From Ureibacillus composti (GTDB taxonomy: Bacteria > Bacillota > Bacilli > Bacillales_A > Planococcaceae), in assembly GCA_030348875.1 (NCBI GenBank), contig JAUCEP010000002.1, positions 1,691,001 through 1,755,000 on the forward strand: a stretch of 64,000 nt of DNA, given 5' to 3'. A program made the translations under genes and the position numbers. Under the pieces are notes generated by a model. The model was not told the origin of the DNA and made no database searches. It worked only from the letters and a program-made list of their open reading frames with translations. Of this stretch, positions 8,981 through 17,442 are shown piece after piece. Numbering within the stretch: the stretch's first letter is position 1; each line of letters starts with the position of its first letter.

Positions 8981-9160
8981 ATTTGATCGGAATCATACGT
9001 GGGATTAATAGATCAACATTCAAACGATATGGAGTCCAAAAAGTTCATAGGGATGTACATAGAAAAATGTGGTAACACTTATTATAAATGGTCCTCATTT
9101 CCAAATTGAATAAATGGGTCTATTTCCGCGAGTCAATACTACTATAAATTCGATTAGGAC

Positions 9161-9229
9161 TTAATAGATATAAGACCTATACGATTCATCCTCACTACAT
9201 AAACGACTGTTTTCCGCAAATTTCATCAT
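9161..9229 (-). CDS. Small ORF of 22 codons with an ideal ribosome binding site
   Basis: On the minus strand AAGGAGGTG (9236-9244) stands 6 bases before an ATG at 9227-9229. It opens a 22-residue frame that begins MMKFAENSRLCSEDES and ends in aromatic SYIY before a TAA. The ribosome binding site is the best match to the 16S tail in the whole gap. The peptide has one cysteine and no signal sequence. It lies alone in a 590-base gap between the acetyltransferase terminator and the kinase promoter. No clear promoter is visible upstream on that strand. It may be a real small protein or a relic 5' end. Confidence 0.35.
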   Translation of the reverse strand: MMKFAENSRLCSEDESYRSYIY

Positions 9230-9426
9230 CAATTTCACCTCCTTATTCACGTAAGTTAATTATCATTTTTCGGATCAATTGATTATGCAAGTAAAATAGC
9301 TGCGACCATATCACCTCATTTTGTTTATTAATAATATTTTTATTGCAAAATGTTCTGTATAATTTAAAATGCGATGTAATATTAACATTTGGAAAATAGA
9401 TAAACTGATACAAACGAATTTAGAAT

Positions 9427-9455
9427 TTGGCAAATTTTTGTATGGATGGTATGAT
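9427..9455 (+). promoter_or_regulatory. SigA-type promoter for the tyrosine kinase gene
   Basis: TTGGCA, an exact 17-base spacer and TATGAT precede the kinase gene by about 110 bases. Confidence 0.6.
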
Positions 9456-9567
9456 ACGAGTGGGAGAAAAGTATAATTAAAATAACAATTTTTACAATAT
9501 AATCGATACCGAAAAATCGTCTTTCATCAAATTTAAGGCATCTATATTGGATTAATAAGGGGGAATT

Positions 9568-10284
9568 ATGAATATGAATCTACTGAAAAAGTTTAAGAAA
9601 AAGAAAAAAACACCCACATCCATTGCAAGAAAACTTGTAACGGTCACAGATCCGAAATCAATTATTTCAGAACAATTTCGATCGATCCGTACAAATATCA
9701 CATTCTCCTTACCAGAAAAAGGGTTAACGACGATTTTGGTGTCTTCTTCTATGCCAAGTGAAGGAAAATCCACAATTGCTGCCAACATTGGCGTTGTATA
9801 TGCGCAGGAAGGGAAGCGGGTGTTGATTGTCGATGCAGATATGCGAAAGCCAACATTACACTTCACGTTTGATATATTCAATACACAGGGGTTATCCAAT
9901 ATTTTAGCTAGACAAATTTCAGCTCAAGACGCGATCCAAGAAACGTTTATGGTTGGTTTATATGTGCTAACTTGTGGGAACATTCCACCTAATCCATCTG
10001 AGTTGCTAGCATCGAAACAACTGGAGAGTTTCATTGAAGAAATGGAACAATACTTTGACATTATTATCTTTGATGCGCCACCACTACTATCGGTTGCGGA
10101 TGCACAAATTCTCTCAAACAAATGTGATGGAACTATTCTTATAGTTGATTCAGGTAAATCAAATAAATCGGATGCAATGAAAGCTAAATCTGCTCTAATG
10201 GCCTCAAAAGCAAGAATTGTCGGTGTTGTAATGAATAACTTTGACTTGCCAAAAAATAGTTATTATTATCAATATTATAGATAA
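9568..10284 (+). CDS. Bacterial tyrosine kinase (CpsD/CapB/YwqD family)
   Basis: This 238-residue cytoplasmic ATPase autophosphorylates on a C-terminal tyrosine cluster. In this family it controls polymerisation and export of capsular or exopolysaccharide. Seen here are Walker A SSMPSEGKST, Walker A' VLIVDADMRKP, Walker B IIIFDAPP and the terminal YYYQYYR cluster. A basic stretch (KKFKKKKK) is at the N-terminus. In Firmicutes the activating membrane adaptor (CapA/YwqC type) is normally the preceding gene, but none is adjacent here, nor are polysaccharide genes. The ATG follows AAGGGGG. The adaptor is probably encoded elsewhere. Confidence 0.9.
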   Translation: MNMNLLKKFKKKKKTPTSIARKLVTVTDPKSIISEQFRSIRTNITFSLPEKGLTTILVSSSMPSEGKSTIAANIGVVYAQEGKRVLIVDADMRKPTLHFTFDIFNTQGLSNILARQISAQDAIQETFMVGLYVLTCGNIPPNPSELLASKQLESFIEEMEQYFDIIIFDAPPLLSVADAQILSNKCDGTILIVDSGKSNKSDAMKAKSALMASKARIVGVVMNNFDLPKNSYYYQYYR

Positions 10285-10470
10285 TCCTAAATAAATATAT
10301 TGAATTTCTTTCATAAAATGTCGAGAAAGATGTTCTATGAATTTTTTATAAAATATTATTTCAGAATATTTCGATAAAAGAATGTTAAGTAATAAAATAA
10401 CCATTTTATATAAAAAGATGTATAGAAAAAACATTATTGTAATAAAATAAAAGAACTTCCTTTTTCGTAT

Positions 10471-10505
10471 AAGCGCATTCGATTTGATCGGATGCGTTTA
10501 TTTTG
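10471..10505 (+). terminator. Rho-independent terminator
   Basis: AAGCGCATTCGA pairs with TCGGATGCGTTT through two G-T wobbles and is followed by ATTTT. It lies about 185 bases after the kinase gene. Confidence 0.55.
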
Positions 10506-10592
10506 TATGGTGGAAAGCAAATGGATGACACGTAATTATTCAGAAAAACTCCAATGTAAAAGCGTAAACTAAGAAAATAATTATTATTTATT

Positions 10593-10622
10593 TTGATTCT
10601 AACTCCATGACTTTGTTACAAT
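10593..10622 (+). promoter_or_regulatory. ymdB: SigA-type promoter for ymdB
   Basis: TTGATT, an 18-base spacer and TACAAT lie 35 bases before the ATG of ymdB. Confidence 0.5.
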
Positions 10623-10657
10623 GGAGTGGTTATTTAAAGAAAGTGTGGTTGTAAACA

Positions 10658-11455
10658 ATGAAAGTTTTATTTATCGGTGATATCGTAGGTTCGATTGGTC
10701 GTGACGCTGTAGAAAAATATTTACCGCGTTTAAAGAAAAAATATGCACCTGACGTGGTCATTGCCAACGGAGAAAATGCTGCAGCAGGTCGTGGCATTAC
10801 ACAAAAAATTTATCAGCAGCTGTTACAAATCGGCGTTGATGTCATTACGATGGGGAACCATACGTGGGACAATAAAGATATTTTTGAGTTTATCGATGAG
10901 GCGGATTACCTTATTCGTCCAGCTAACTTTTCAAAAGAAGCACCAGGAAAAGGAATGGTGCAGATTGAGAAAAACGGGGTAACACTATCGGTAATTAACT
11001 TGCATGGTCGTGTATTTTTACCACCTCATGACGATCCGTTTGCGATGGCAGATGAGTTAATCGCAGAAGCTCGTAAAAAATCTCCACTAGTTTTTGTTGA
11101 TTTCCACGGTGAAGCTACAAGTGAAAAAATTGCCCTAGGTTGGCATCTTGATGGTCGTGCTTCAGCGGTAGTAGGAACTCATACTCATGTACAAACAGCG
11201 GATGCACGAATTTACCCAGGTGGTACAGCATATATTACCGACGTAGGAATGACTGGCCCATATGATGAAATCTTAGGGATGACAAAGGAAAGTGTCATTT
11301 ATAAATTCCAAACAAATATGCCAGCACGCTTTGAAGTACCTAAACAGGGTCGAGAAGTACTTAGTGGTTTCTTTGTGAATATCGATAATAAAACAGGAAA
11401 AGCCCTTTCTTGTGAGCGTATTTATATTAATGAAGATTATCCTTTCCAAGCATAA
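10658..11455 (+). CDS. ymdB: YmdB metallophosphoesterase
   Basis: This 265-residue di-metal phosphoesterase belongs to the YmdB family (TIGR00282). In B. subtilis YmdB hydrolyses 2',3'-cyclic nucleotides and influences biofilm and late adaptive behaviour. Metal-ligand motifs are visible in order: FIGDIVGSIGRD, ANGENAAAGRG, TMGNHTWDN, VDFHGEATSEK and GTHTHVQTAD. Length and spacing match the family. As in B. subtilis, spoVS is the next gene, though here separated by 378 bases. The rny gene expected upstream is not in its usual place: the upstream neighbour is the tyrosine kinase. Confidence 0.96.
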   Translation: MKVLFIGDIVGSIGRDAVEKYLPRLKKKYAPDVVIANGENAAAGRGITQKIYQQLLQIGVDVITMGNHTWDNKDIFEFIDEADYLIRPANFSKEAPGKGMVQIEKNGVTLSVINLHGRVFLPPHDDPFAMADELIAEARKKSPLVFVDFHGEATSEKIALGWHLDGRASAVVGTHTHVQTADARIYPGGTAYITDVGMTGPYDEILGMTKESVIYKFQTNMPARFEVPKQGREVLSGFFVNIDNKTGKALSCERIYINEDYPFQA

Positions 11456-11833
11456 ATTAATTAATTTATATTCATCCAAAGGAAATTCGACAAAAGTTGC
11501 TACAGGTTTTTCGGGTCATTACGGTGTCGGGAAACACTTGCAAATTAGCGTTTATTCTTGAGGGATACGCGGTTGATTGCCATGTGAGATGAAATTAATT
11601 TACTCAATTCAAATATTGATTTCTTTAGCCGAATGATAAACCCGTGAAATTTGTTGATTTAGAGCGAAAAAATAAAAGTATTTTTAACTGGTAAATTGAA
11701 GAATATTAGATTCTAATTCACTTTTCCCCAGCATAAAATGAGCTACGGACACTAACTTAAAGTCCTTTGAATGAACGCCAAACATATCGATCATTCAAGT
11801 CATATCTTATAGCAAATATGGGGAGGAATAAAT
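11456..11833. other. Intergenic gap upstream of spoVS
   Basis: A 378-base AT-rich gap. A sporulation-type promoter for spoVS would be expected here, but I cannot place one with confidence. No ORF or hairpin stands out. Confidence 0.5.
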
Positions 11834-12100
11834 GTGGATTCATTAAAAGTATCATCTCGCTCTAATCCAAATTCTGTCGCAGGTGCGCTAGTCGCGGTTA
11901 TTCGTGAGCAAGGATATGCGGAAATGCAAGCTGTAGGTGCAGGTGCATTAAATCAAGCAGTAAAGGCAGTGGCGATTGCTCGCGGTTTTGTGGCTCCAAG
12001 TGGCACAGACCTAATTTGTGCACCGGCTTTTGCTGATATCACAATTGCTGGGGAAGATCGCACAGCTTTAAAGTTAGTCGTAGAAAAAAGAACTCGATAA
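11834..12100 (+). CDS. spoVS: Stage V sporulation protein S
   Basis: The 88-residue protein matches SpoVS almost throughout: LKVSSRSNPNSVAGALVAVI, GAGALNQAVKAVAIARGFVA and ICAPAFADITIAGEDRTA. SpoVS is a small Alba-like protein needed for progress into late sporulation in B. subtilis. Translation starts at GTG after GGGAGGAA; an overlapping ATG two bases earlier is out of frame. Its presence, with CotE further on, marks the organism as a spore former. It is monocistronic, with its own terminator. Confidence 0.97.
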   Translation: MDSLKVSSRSNPNSVAGALVAVIREQGYAEMQAVGAGALNQAVKAVAIARGFVAPSGTDLICAPAFADITIAGEDRTALKLVVEKRTR

Positions 12101-12110
12101 TGTGACGATT

Positions 12111-12172
12111 GAACTCTTAATCACTAGCGCAAACTAGTTGTTAAGAGTTCTTTCGTTTTTTTTTGTTTAATT
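12111..12172 (+). terminator. Rho-independent terminator of spoVS
   Basis: GAACTCTTAA (12111-12120) pairs with TTAAGAGTTC (12141-12150), with an inner CTAG/CTAG stem, followed by T-rich sequence. Confidence 0.85.
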
Positions 12173-12655
12173 CTCGGGTGTAATGGAATATCCGTCACGG
12201 GAAAAAGGGCAAAATCTAACCAAAGTATCCTTTCCTCCACACTTTTAAAATCAATACTTCCTCAAAATCCAAACCCAAGTCCATGGGTTCAAACCGTTAT
12301 ATTCTACTATAATAAATTTCCGAAAATTTTCAAAATAGCATTTACGTGTAACTTCTTCTTTATCGACAAATACTATAGAGAAATCGGTTTCAGTCTAAGG
12401 TCTGATTTTCACATAAATGTTGTAATTTCAATAGTTTCTGATAATTCTTCGTGTTAAACTAGGAATGGAAAAATTTCTTTCTTTACAGTGAAATTTACTT
12501 ATTACAAATCAATACCAATAAGTTGGATATTTTTAGTCAAAAATAATGTATTATGTAATAAGTTAGTGCCTAGCGATGATTTTCGGATTTTATCAAATTC
12601 TTCTCGACACGCTGAGGCTATATAAATCAAATGCAAATTTTAAGGAGTTGTTATA
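12173..12655. other. Intergenic gap upstream of korAB
   Basis: About 480 bases without a supported gene. The first half is pyrimidine-rich, the second AT-rich. The korAB promoter must lie here, but no hexamer pair with good spacing stands out. Confidence 0.5.
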
Positions 12656-14395
12656 ATGTTACATCAGCTTTCATGGAAAGTCGGTGGGCAACAAGGTGAA
12701 GGTATTGAGAGTACTGGTGAAATCTTCTCAATGGCTATGAACCGTTTAGGATATCATCTATACGGTTACCGTCATTTCTCTTCACGTATTAAAGGTGGCC
12801 ATACGAATAATAAAATTACAGTTCGTCCAACAGAAGTTCGTTCAATTGCGGATGATTTAGATATATTAGTGGCGTTCGACCAAGAAACAATCGAAGTGAA
12901 CTATAAAGAATTAACAGAAAAAAGTATCATCTTAGCAGACTCTAAGTTTAATCCTGTTGAGCCTGAAGATTCAAAAGCTCCATTATTCTCAGTTCCATTT
13001 ACTGAAATTGCTACTGAACTAGGTACTTCTTTAATGAAAAACATGGTTGCAATTGGAGCAACTTCTGCACTATTAAAGTTAGAGATCTCTGTGTTCCAAG
13101 ATGTTGTGGATGAAATCTTCGGACGCAAAGGGAAAGAAGTTGTAGAAAAGAACGTAGAAGCAATTAAGCGCGGCTATGACGTGATGAGTGACCTTATTGG
13201 TGATCGTGTAGGCGAGTGGGCGCTTGAACCTGCTGACGGTAAACGCCGCATGTATATGATCGGGAATGATGCTGTTGCGCTAGGTGCACTTGCTGCAGGT
13301 GTTCGATTCATGGCTGCTTATCCAATTACACCAGCTTCAGAAATTATGGAGTATTTAATTAAAAAGCTTCCTAAATTTGGCGGAGCTGTTATTCAAACGG
13401 AAGATGAAATTGCTGCAGCAACGATGGCAATCGGAGCTAACTACGGTGGTGTACGTGCCTTTACTGCATCAGCAGGCCCTGGTTTATCATTAATGATGGA
13501 ATCAATCGGTTTATCTGGTATGACGGAACAACCTTTAGTCATCATTGATACACAACGGGGAGGTCCATCAACAGGTCTTCCAACAAAACAAGAACAATCA
13601 GACTTAATGGCGATGTTATACGGTACACATGGGGAAATTCCAAAAGTTGTCATTGCACCTTCTACATTAGAAGAAGCGTTCTTTGACACAATTCAAGCAT
13701 TTAATATTGCTGAGGAATTACAGATACCTGTTATCGTGATTACAGATTTACAATTAGCGCTAGGTAAACAAACGGCAGAACCATTTGATTACAGCAAAAT
13801 TGAGATTCGTCGCGGTAAAATTGTTCAAGAAGAACTTCCAGCAAATGAAAATAAAGATTATTTCAGACGCTTTGAAAATACAAAAGACGGCGTTTCGCCA
13901 CGTGTTTTCCCAGGTACACCAAATGGTATTCACCACGTTACAGGTGTTGAACATGATGAAACAGGAAAACCAAATGAAGCGCAAGGAAATCGTAATATCC
14001 AAATGGACAAGCGTTTCCGTAAATTAGAATTCTTAAACTTCGAAACACCCGTGCATACCAATGCACCATATGAATTTGCAGACGTGTTACTAGTTGGCTT
14101 TAACTCAACACGCGGGGCGATCGAAGAAGTTCAAGAGGCATTAATTGCTGAAGGATTAAAAGTAAACCACGCACATGTTCGTTTACTATTCCCATTCCCA
14201 TCTGAGGAACTAGCACCATTAGTAAACAGTGCGAAAAAAGTTATCGTTGTTGAAAACAACAAAACATCACAACTAGCCAATATTATGAAAATGAATGTTG
14301 GTGGTCATGATAAAACACTTAGTATCACGAAATATGATGGAACACCGCTTCTACCACGTGAGCTAAAAAATCGTGTAAAGGAGCTGCTTGACTAA
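12656..14395 (+). CDS. korA: 2-oxoacid:ferredoxin oxidoreductase, alpha subunit
   Basis: This 579-residue subunit pairs with the next gene to decarboxylate a 2-oxoacid (2-oxoglutarate in named KorAB enzymes) to acyl-CoA with reduction of ferredoxin. The N-terminal gamma-type domain (about 1-190) has GGQQGEGIESTGEIF and YRHFSSRIKGGHTNN. The alpha domain follows with AAYPITPASEIMEYL, ASAGPGLSLMMESIG and QRGGPSTGLPTKQEQSDL. This fused gamma-alpha layout is usual for the two-subunit enzymes. The stop codon overlaps the korB start (TAATG), so the two are translated together. 2-Oxoglutarate is the likely substrate by family, not proved here. Confidence 0.92.
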   Translation: MLHQLSWKVGGQQGEGIESTGEIFSMAMNRLGYHLYGYRHFSSRIKGGHTNNKITVRPTEVRSIADDLDILVAFDQETIEVNYKELTEKSIILADSKFNPVEPEDSKAPLFSVPFTEIATELGTSLMKNMVAIGATSALLKLEISVFQDVVDEIFGRKGKEVVEKNVEAIKRGYDVMSDLIGDRVGEWALEPADGKRRMYMIGNDAVALGALAAGVRFMAAYPITPASEIMEYLIKKLPKFGGAVIQTEDEIAAATMAIGANYGGVRAFTASAGPGLSLMMESIGLSGMTEQPLVIIDTQRGGPSTGLPTKQEQSDLMAMLYGTHGEIPKVVIAPSTLEEAFFDTIQAFNIAEELQIPVIVITDLQLALGKQTAEPFDYSKIEIRRGKIVQEELPANENKDYFRRFENTKDGVSPRVFPGTPNGIHHVTGVEHDETGKPNEAQGNRNIQMDKRFRKLEFLNFETPVHTNAPYEFADVLLVGFNSTRGAIEEVQEALIAEGLKVNHAHVRLLFPFPSEELAPLVNSAKKVIVVENNKTSQLANIMKMNVGGHDKTLSITKYDGTPLLPRELKNRVKELLD

Positions 14396-15261
14396 TGGCA
14401 ACATTTAAAGACTTTCGTAACTCTGTGAAACCAAACTGGTGTCCAGGATGTGGCGACTTCTCAGTGCAAGCAGCGATTCAACGTGCTGCTGCAAACGTGG
14501 GGATTGAACCCCATGAATTAGCCGTTGTTGCTGGGATTGGTTGTTCAGGACGTATCGCAGGTTATATTAACTCATACGGATTCCACGGGATCCATGGACG
14601 AGCATTACCAATTGCACAAGGCTTAAAAATGGCCAACCGCAACTTAAATGTTATCGCTTCTGGTGGAGACGGTGATGGATTTGCGATTGGTATGGGTCAC
14701 ACTATCCATGCAGTACGCCGTAATCTAGATATTACGTATGTCGTGATGGATAACCAAATTTACGGTTTAACAAAAGGTCAAACATCTCCTCGTTCTGCTG
14801 AAGGATTTGTAACAAAATCTACTCCAGTTGGGGCAATTGAACCTTCTGTAAAACCATTAGAATTAGCCCTTTCATCAGGTGCGACATTCGTAGCGCAAGG
14901 ATTCTCAACAGATATTAAAGAACTAACTGCTTTAATCGAAGAAGGCATTAAACATAAAGGGTTCTCATTCATTAACGTATTCAGTCCATGTGTAACTTAC
15001 AACAAAGTCAACACGTATGAATGGTTCAAAGAGCACTTAACAAAACTATCTGATATTGAAGGTTACGATTCATCTAATCGCGACTTAGCAATGCAAACAG
15101 TTATGGAAAAAGAAGGTCTTGTAACAGGGATCATTTATCAAAACACAGAAACTCCATCTTACCAAGAAAAATTAGATGGCTACTCAGATCAACCACTTGT
15201 TGATACAGAATTAGAAATGAACAAAGAACGTTTCGACGAACTAGTAAAAGAATTTATGTAA
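14395..15261 (+). CDS. korB: 2-oxoacid:ferredoxin oxidoreductase, beta subunit
   Basis: This 288-residue beta subunit binds thiamine diphosphate and an iron-sulfur cluster. Motifs are WCPGCGDFS near the N-terminus (CxxC cluster ligands), GIGCSGR, the thiamine-diphosphate motif GDGDGFAIG, and NQIYGLTKGQTSPRS. A further cysteine is in FSPCVTYN. It begins with the A of the korA stop codon. In B. subtilis the tdh-kbl genes sit at this place between spoVS and miaB, so korAB is a lineage-specific replacement. That comparison comes from memory of the B. subtilis map. Confidence 0.92.
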   Translation: MATFKDFRNSVKPNWCPGCGDFSVQAAIQRAAANVGIEPHELAVVAGIGCSGRIAGYINSYGFHGIHGRALPIAQGLKMANRNLNVIASGGDGDGFAIGMGHTIHAVRRNLDITYVVMDNQIYGLTKGQTSPRSAEGFVTKSTPVGAIEPSVKPLELALSSGATFVAQGFSTDIKELTALIEEGIKHKGFSFINVFSPCVTYNKVNTYEWFKEHLTKLSDIEGYDSSNRDLAMQTVMEKEGLVTGIIYQNTETPSYQEKLDGYSDQPLVDTELEMNKERFDELVKEFM

Positions 15262-15268
15262 TGTAAAG

Positions 15269-15305
15269 AACGGCAGAATCTATTATGGATTTTGCCGTTT
15301 TTGTT
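15269..15305. terminator. Terminator shared by convergent genes
   Basis: AACGGCAGAATC (15269-15280) pairs with GGATTTTGCCGTT (15288-15300), followed by TTTGTTTT on plus. On minus it ends in TTCTTT, so it can serve both korB and the minus-strand small gene. Confidence 0.75.
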
Positions 15306-15323
15306 TTCTTGGAATTAGTAACT

Positions 15324-15518
15324 TTAGTATGGACGGTTATATGGATAACGTTGGCGGTATGGTGGATAGAACGGATAAATTGGGAAAAACGGGTAAATCG
15401 GGTAATATGGATAAAAATAAGGGTAACTCGGACGTCTTCTTCTTCTGCGGTGTCTTCTTCCATAACTGTCATAATAATCTTCATAATCATCATCGTAACG
15501 GCCATAATCAAATTGCAT
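15324..15518 (-). CDS. Small tyrosine/proline/arginine-rich protein, spore-coat-like
   Basis: This 64-residue protein has three blocks: an acidic Asp/Tyr N-terminus (DDDYEDYYDSYG), a basic run of eight Arg/His (RRHRRRRRR), and a C-terminus dominated by YP, FP and PYY pairs. It has an ideal AAAGGAGG site ahead of its ATG, whereas the overlapping frames on both strands lack one, so this is the frame I chose. Low-complexity Tyr-rich small proteins of this type are typical of Bacillus spore coats and often cross-linked, but I know no named homologue. Coat function is inference. Confidence 0.6.
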   Translation of the reverse strand: MQFDYGRYDDDYEDYYDSYGRRHRRRRRRPSYPYFYPYYPIYPFFPIYPFYPPYRQRYPYNRPY

Positions 15519-15794
15519 GGGGGGTTCCTCCTTTCAAGTTCGTTTTAACTTATGCGAATGATCCATAACTTTCTAGACAAATGCCTATATTCTACTTCCA
15601 TTTCTGTGTTAGGGGTTGCCTAGTGATAGGAGATGTGGTTTATTACATTCGGGGTAGGAAAATGTAAAATTATTACTAAAACAAGTGATATAACTAAAAA
15701 TTTATATTAAATTTACAATTCTGTTACAATTCCTTTATATTTTTCCACTATTCTCAAACTATAGTAGAAGTAGAGTGTAGAGGGGTCGTTTTTT

Positions 15795-17345
15795 GTGCGT
15801 TTTTCTCGCTATATCAAGGTAAAAGACCGTTTAATCATGTTGATGATTGTGTGCATTATCTCAAACATTATTCTTGCAATCTTCAGTATTGATTATTTAA
15901 GAAAAATGGAGAACAATACAGAGTTAATGTATGAACAAAGATTACTTGCGGTAAATGCAATTTCTGAAATCGAACATGCAGTAGAGGTTGGGGATCAGGC
16001 AAAAGTTGGAGAATTACATAAAAGTTTATCAAAGTATGAATTTGATTCGAAAATGGAATTTTTTCTAGATCAAGTTGATGCCGTAATTGAAAAAGGTAGT
16101 GAAGAGGAGTTTTATACTCTAACTTCTGAAATTAAACAATACATAATAGACCGAGCTGATGCACAATTAAATGCATACCATGAAGATATTTCCTTTGGTT
16201 ATAAACTGTTAATTGGTGTTTCTCTTATTATGATTGCAGTAGTCATTTACTTTAGTGTTGTCGCAGCTCGTTCAGTCAATGTTCCGACAAGGCAACTGAA
16301 AAAACTCTTAAAGTTAGCCCAGCAAGGTGATTTCACCAAAACAGCAAATTATGATGCGAAAAATGAAATCGGCGAAGTGATTTTAAGTTTTAATCAGATG
16401 GCAACGGAAGTGAAAGAACTTCTTAAAACAGTTCAAGAAAGTGCATCTTCAGTGGAGCAATCCAATGCCCAACTTCAACTGGCATCTGAAAAAACTACAG
16501 AAGCCAGCATCCATATTTCAAATGATGCAAAGGATTTAACCACTGCAACAGAGCGCTCAACCGAACAAATCAATTTAAACGCTGCTTCTATCCAAGAAAT
16601 AGCAAGTGGAGTAGAGCTGATTGCATCACACATTGATAACATTGAACAAAACATAAAACAGTCTGTGGCAGATGCAAATGATGGCGTACATTTCGTTAAT
16701 GTGAACTTAGAACAAATGAAAGAGATTGAAGAAGGCGTTAAACAAACAAATGATCGAATGCAAGTGCTAGCAAGGCATTCCAAAGAAATTGAACAAGTTA
16801 TCCAAATCATTAACACGATTGCCGGACAAACAAACCTTCTTGCATTAAATGCAGCCATTGAAGCAGCACGCGCGGGCGAAGCTGGTAAAGGATTCAGTGT
16901 TGTAGCAGGAGAAGTTCGTAAACTAGCTGAACAATCCGTTCAATCAACGAAAGTTATAGAAGAAATCATTAAAAAAATCCAAAATGATACAGTGGAATCA
17001 ATGTTGTTTATGGAAAAAGCAATGCATTCCGTGCAAAATGGCATTGACTCAACAAACCAAACAGCAGCGAAGTTCCAACAAATCGTTTCAGACGTCAACG
17101 AAATTGAACCGCACATTGTGGAAGTATCAGACACTGTGAATCTAATAAAAGAAAACACAAACGAAGTCGCGAACAACTCCGTTCAGCTAAGTAAAGCGTC
17201 CGAGCAAAACTCGCAAAGGATTCATCAAGTCTCTACATCCACTGCTGAACAACAGGAAGCCACTCGCGCAATGTACAACGAAATCCAAAAAATCACCCGC
17301 AACATCCGCACCCTATCCCACGCCATCCAGCGGTTTACGGTGTAG
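15795..17345 (+). CDS. Methyl-accepting chemotaxis protein
   Basis: This 516-residue chemoreceptor has a membrane helix at about 13-34, a periplasm-facing helical sensor of about 100 residues (four-helix-bundle size), a second helix at about 137-156, a HAMP domain to about 210 and a long coiled-coil signalling domain. The signalling tip is unmistakable: [24 protein letters not shown] spans the hairpin and is followed by [11 protein letters not shown]. Ligand unknown. There is no C-terminal receptor pentapeptide. It begins at GTG with a weak AGGGG site. No chemotaxis genes adjoin it. A terminator follows. Confidence 0.93.
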   Translation: MRFSRYIKVKDRLIMLMIVCIISNIILAIFSIDYLRKMENNTELMYEQRLLAVNAISEIEHAVEVGDQAKVGELHKSLSKYEFDSKMEFFLDQVDAVIEKGSEEEFYTLTSEIKQYIIDRADAQLNAYHEDISFGYKLLIGVSLIMIAVVIYFSVVAARSVNVPTRQLKKLLKLAQQGDFTKTANYDAKNEIGEVILSFNQMATEVKELLKTVQESASSVEQSNAQLQLASEKTTEASIHISNDAKDLTTATERSTEQINLNAASIQEIASGVELIASHIDNIEQNIKQSVADANDGVHFVNVNLEQMKEIEEGVKQTNDRMQVLARHSKEIEQVIQIINTIAGQTNLLALNAAIEAARAGEAGKGFSVVAGEVRKLAEQSVQSTKVIEEIIKKIQNDTVESMLFMEKAMHSVQNGIDSTNQTAAKFQQIVSDVNEIEPHIVEVSDTVNLIKENTNEVANNSVQLSKASEQNSQRIHQVSTSTAEQQEATRAMYNEIQKITRNIRTLSHAIQRFTV

Positions 17346-17395
17346 CAAGAAAATAAGGGTTATCTTGAGCAGGCAATGAAATAAAATATGAATTA

Positions 17396-17429
17396 ACCCT
17401 TCACCTGGAATTGTTGGTGAAGGGTTTTT
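17396..17429 (+). terminator. Rho-independent terminator, ends at the next ribosome binding site
   Basis: The perfect 10-bp stem ACCCTTCACC/GGTGAAGGGT with a 10-base loop ends in TTTT directly before GGAGGAAG of the NERD gene. It could terminate the chemoreceptor transcript and limit read-through into the next gene. Confidence 0.85.
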
Positions 17430-17442
17430 AGGAGGAAGATGA

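Noticed and set aside
15285-15568. Plus-strand ORFs over the Tyr-rich small gene
   Set aside because: They have no ribosome binding site and mirror the repetitive codons of the minus-strand gene, which has an ideal site.
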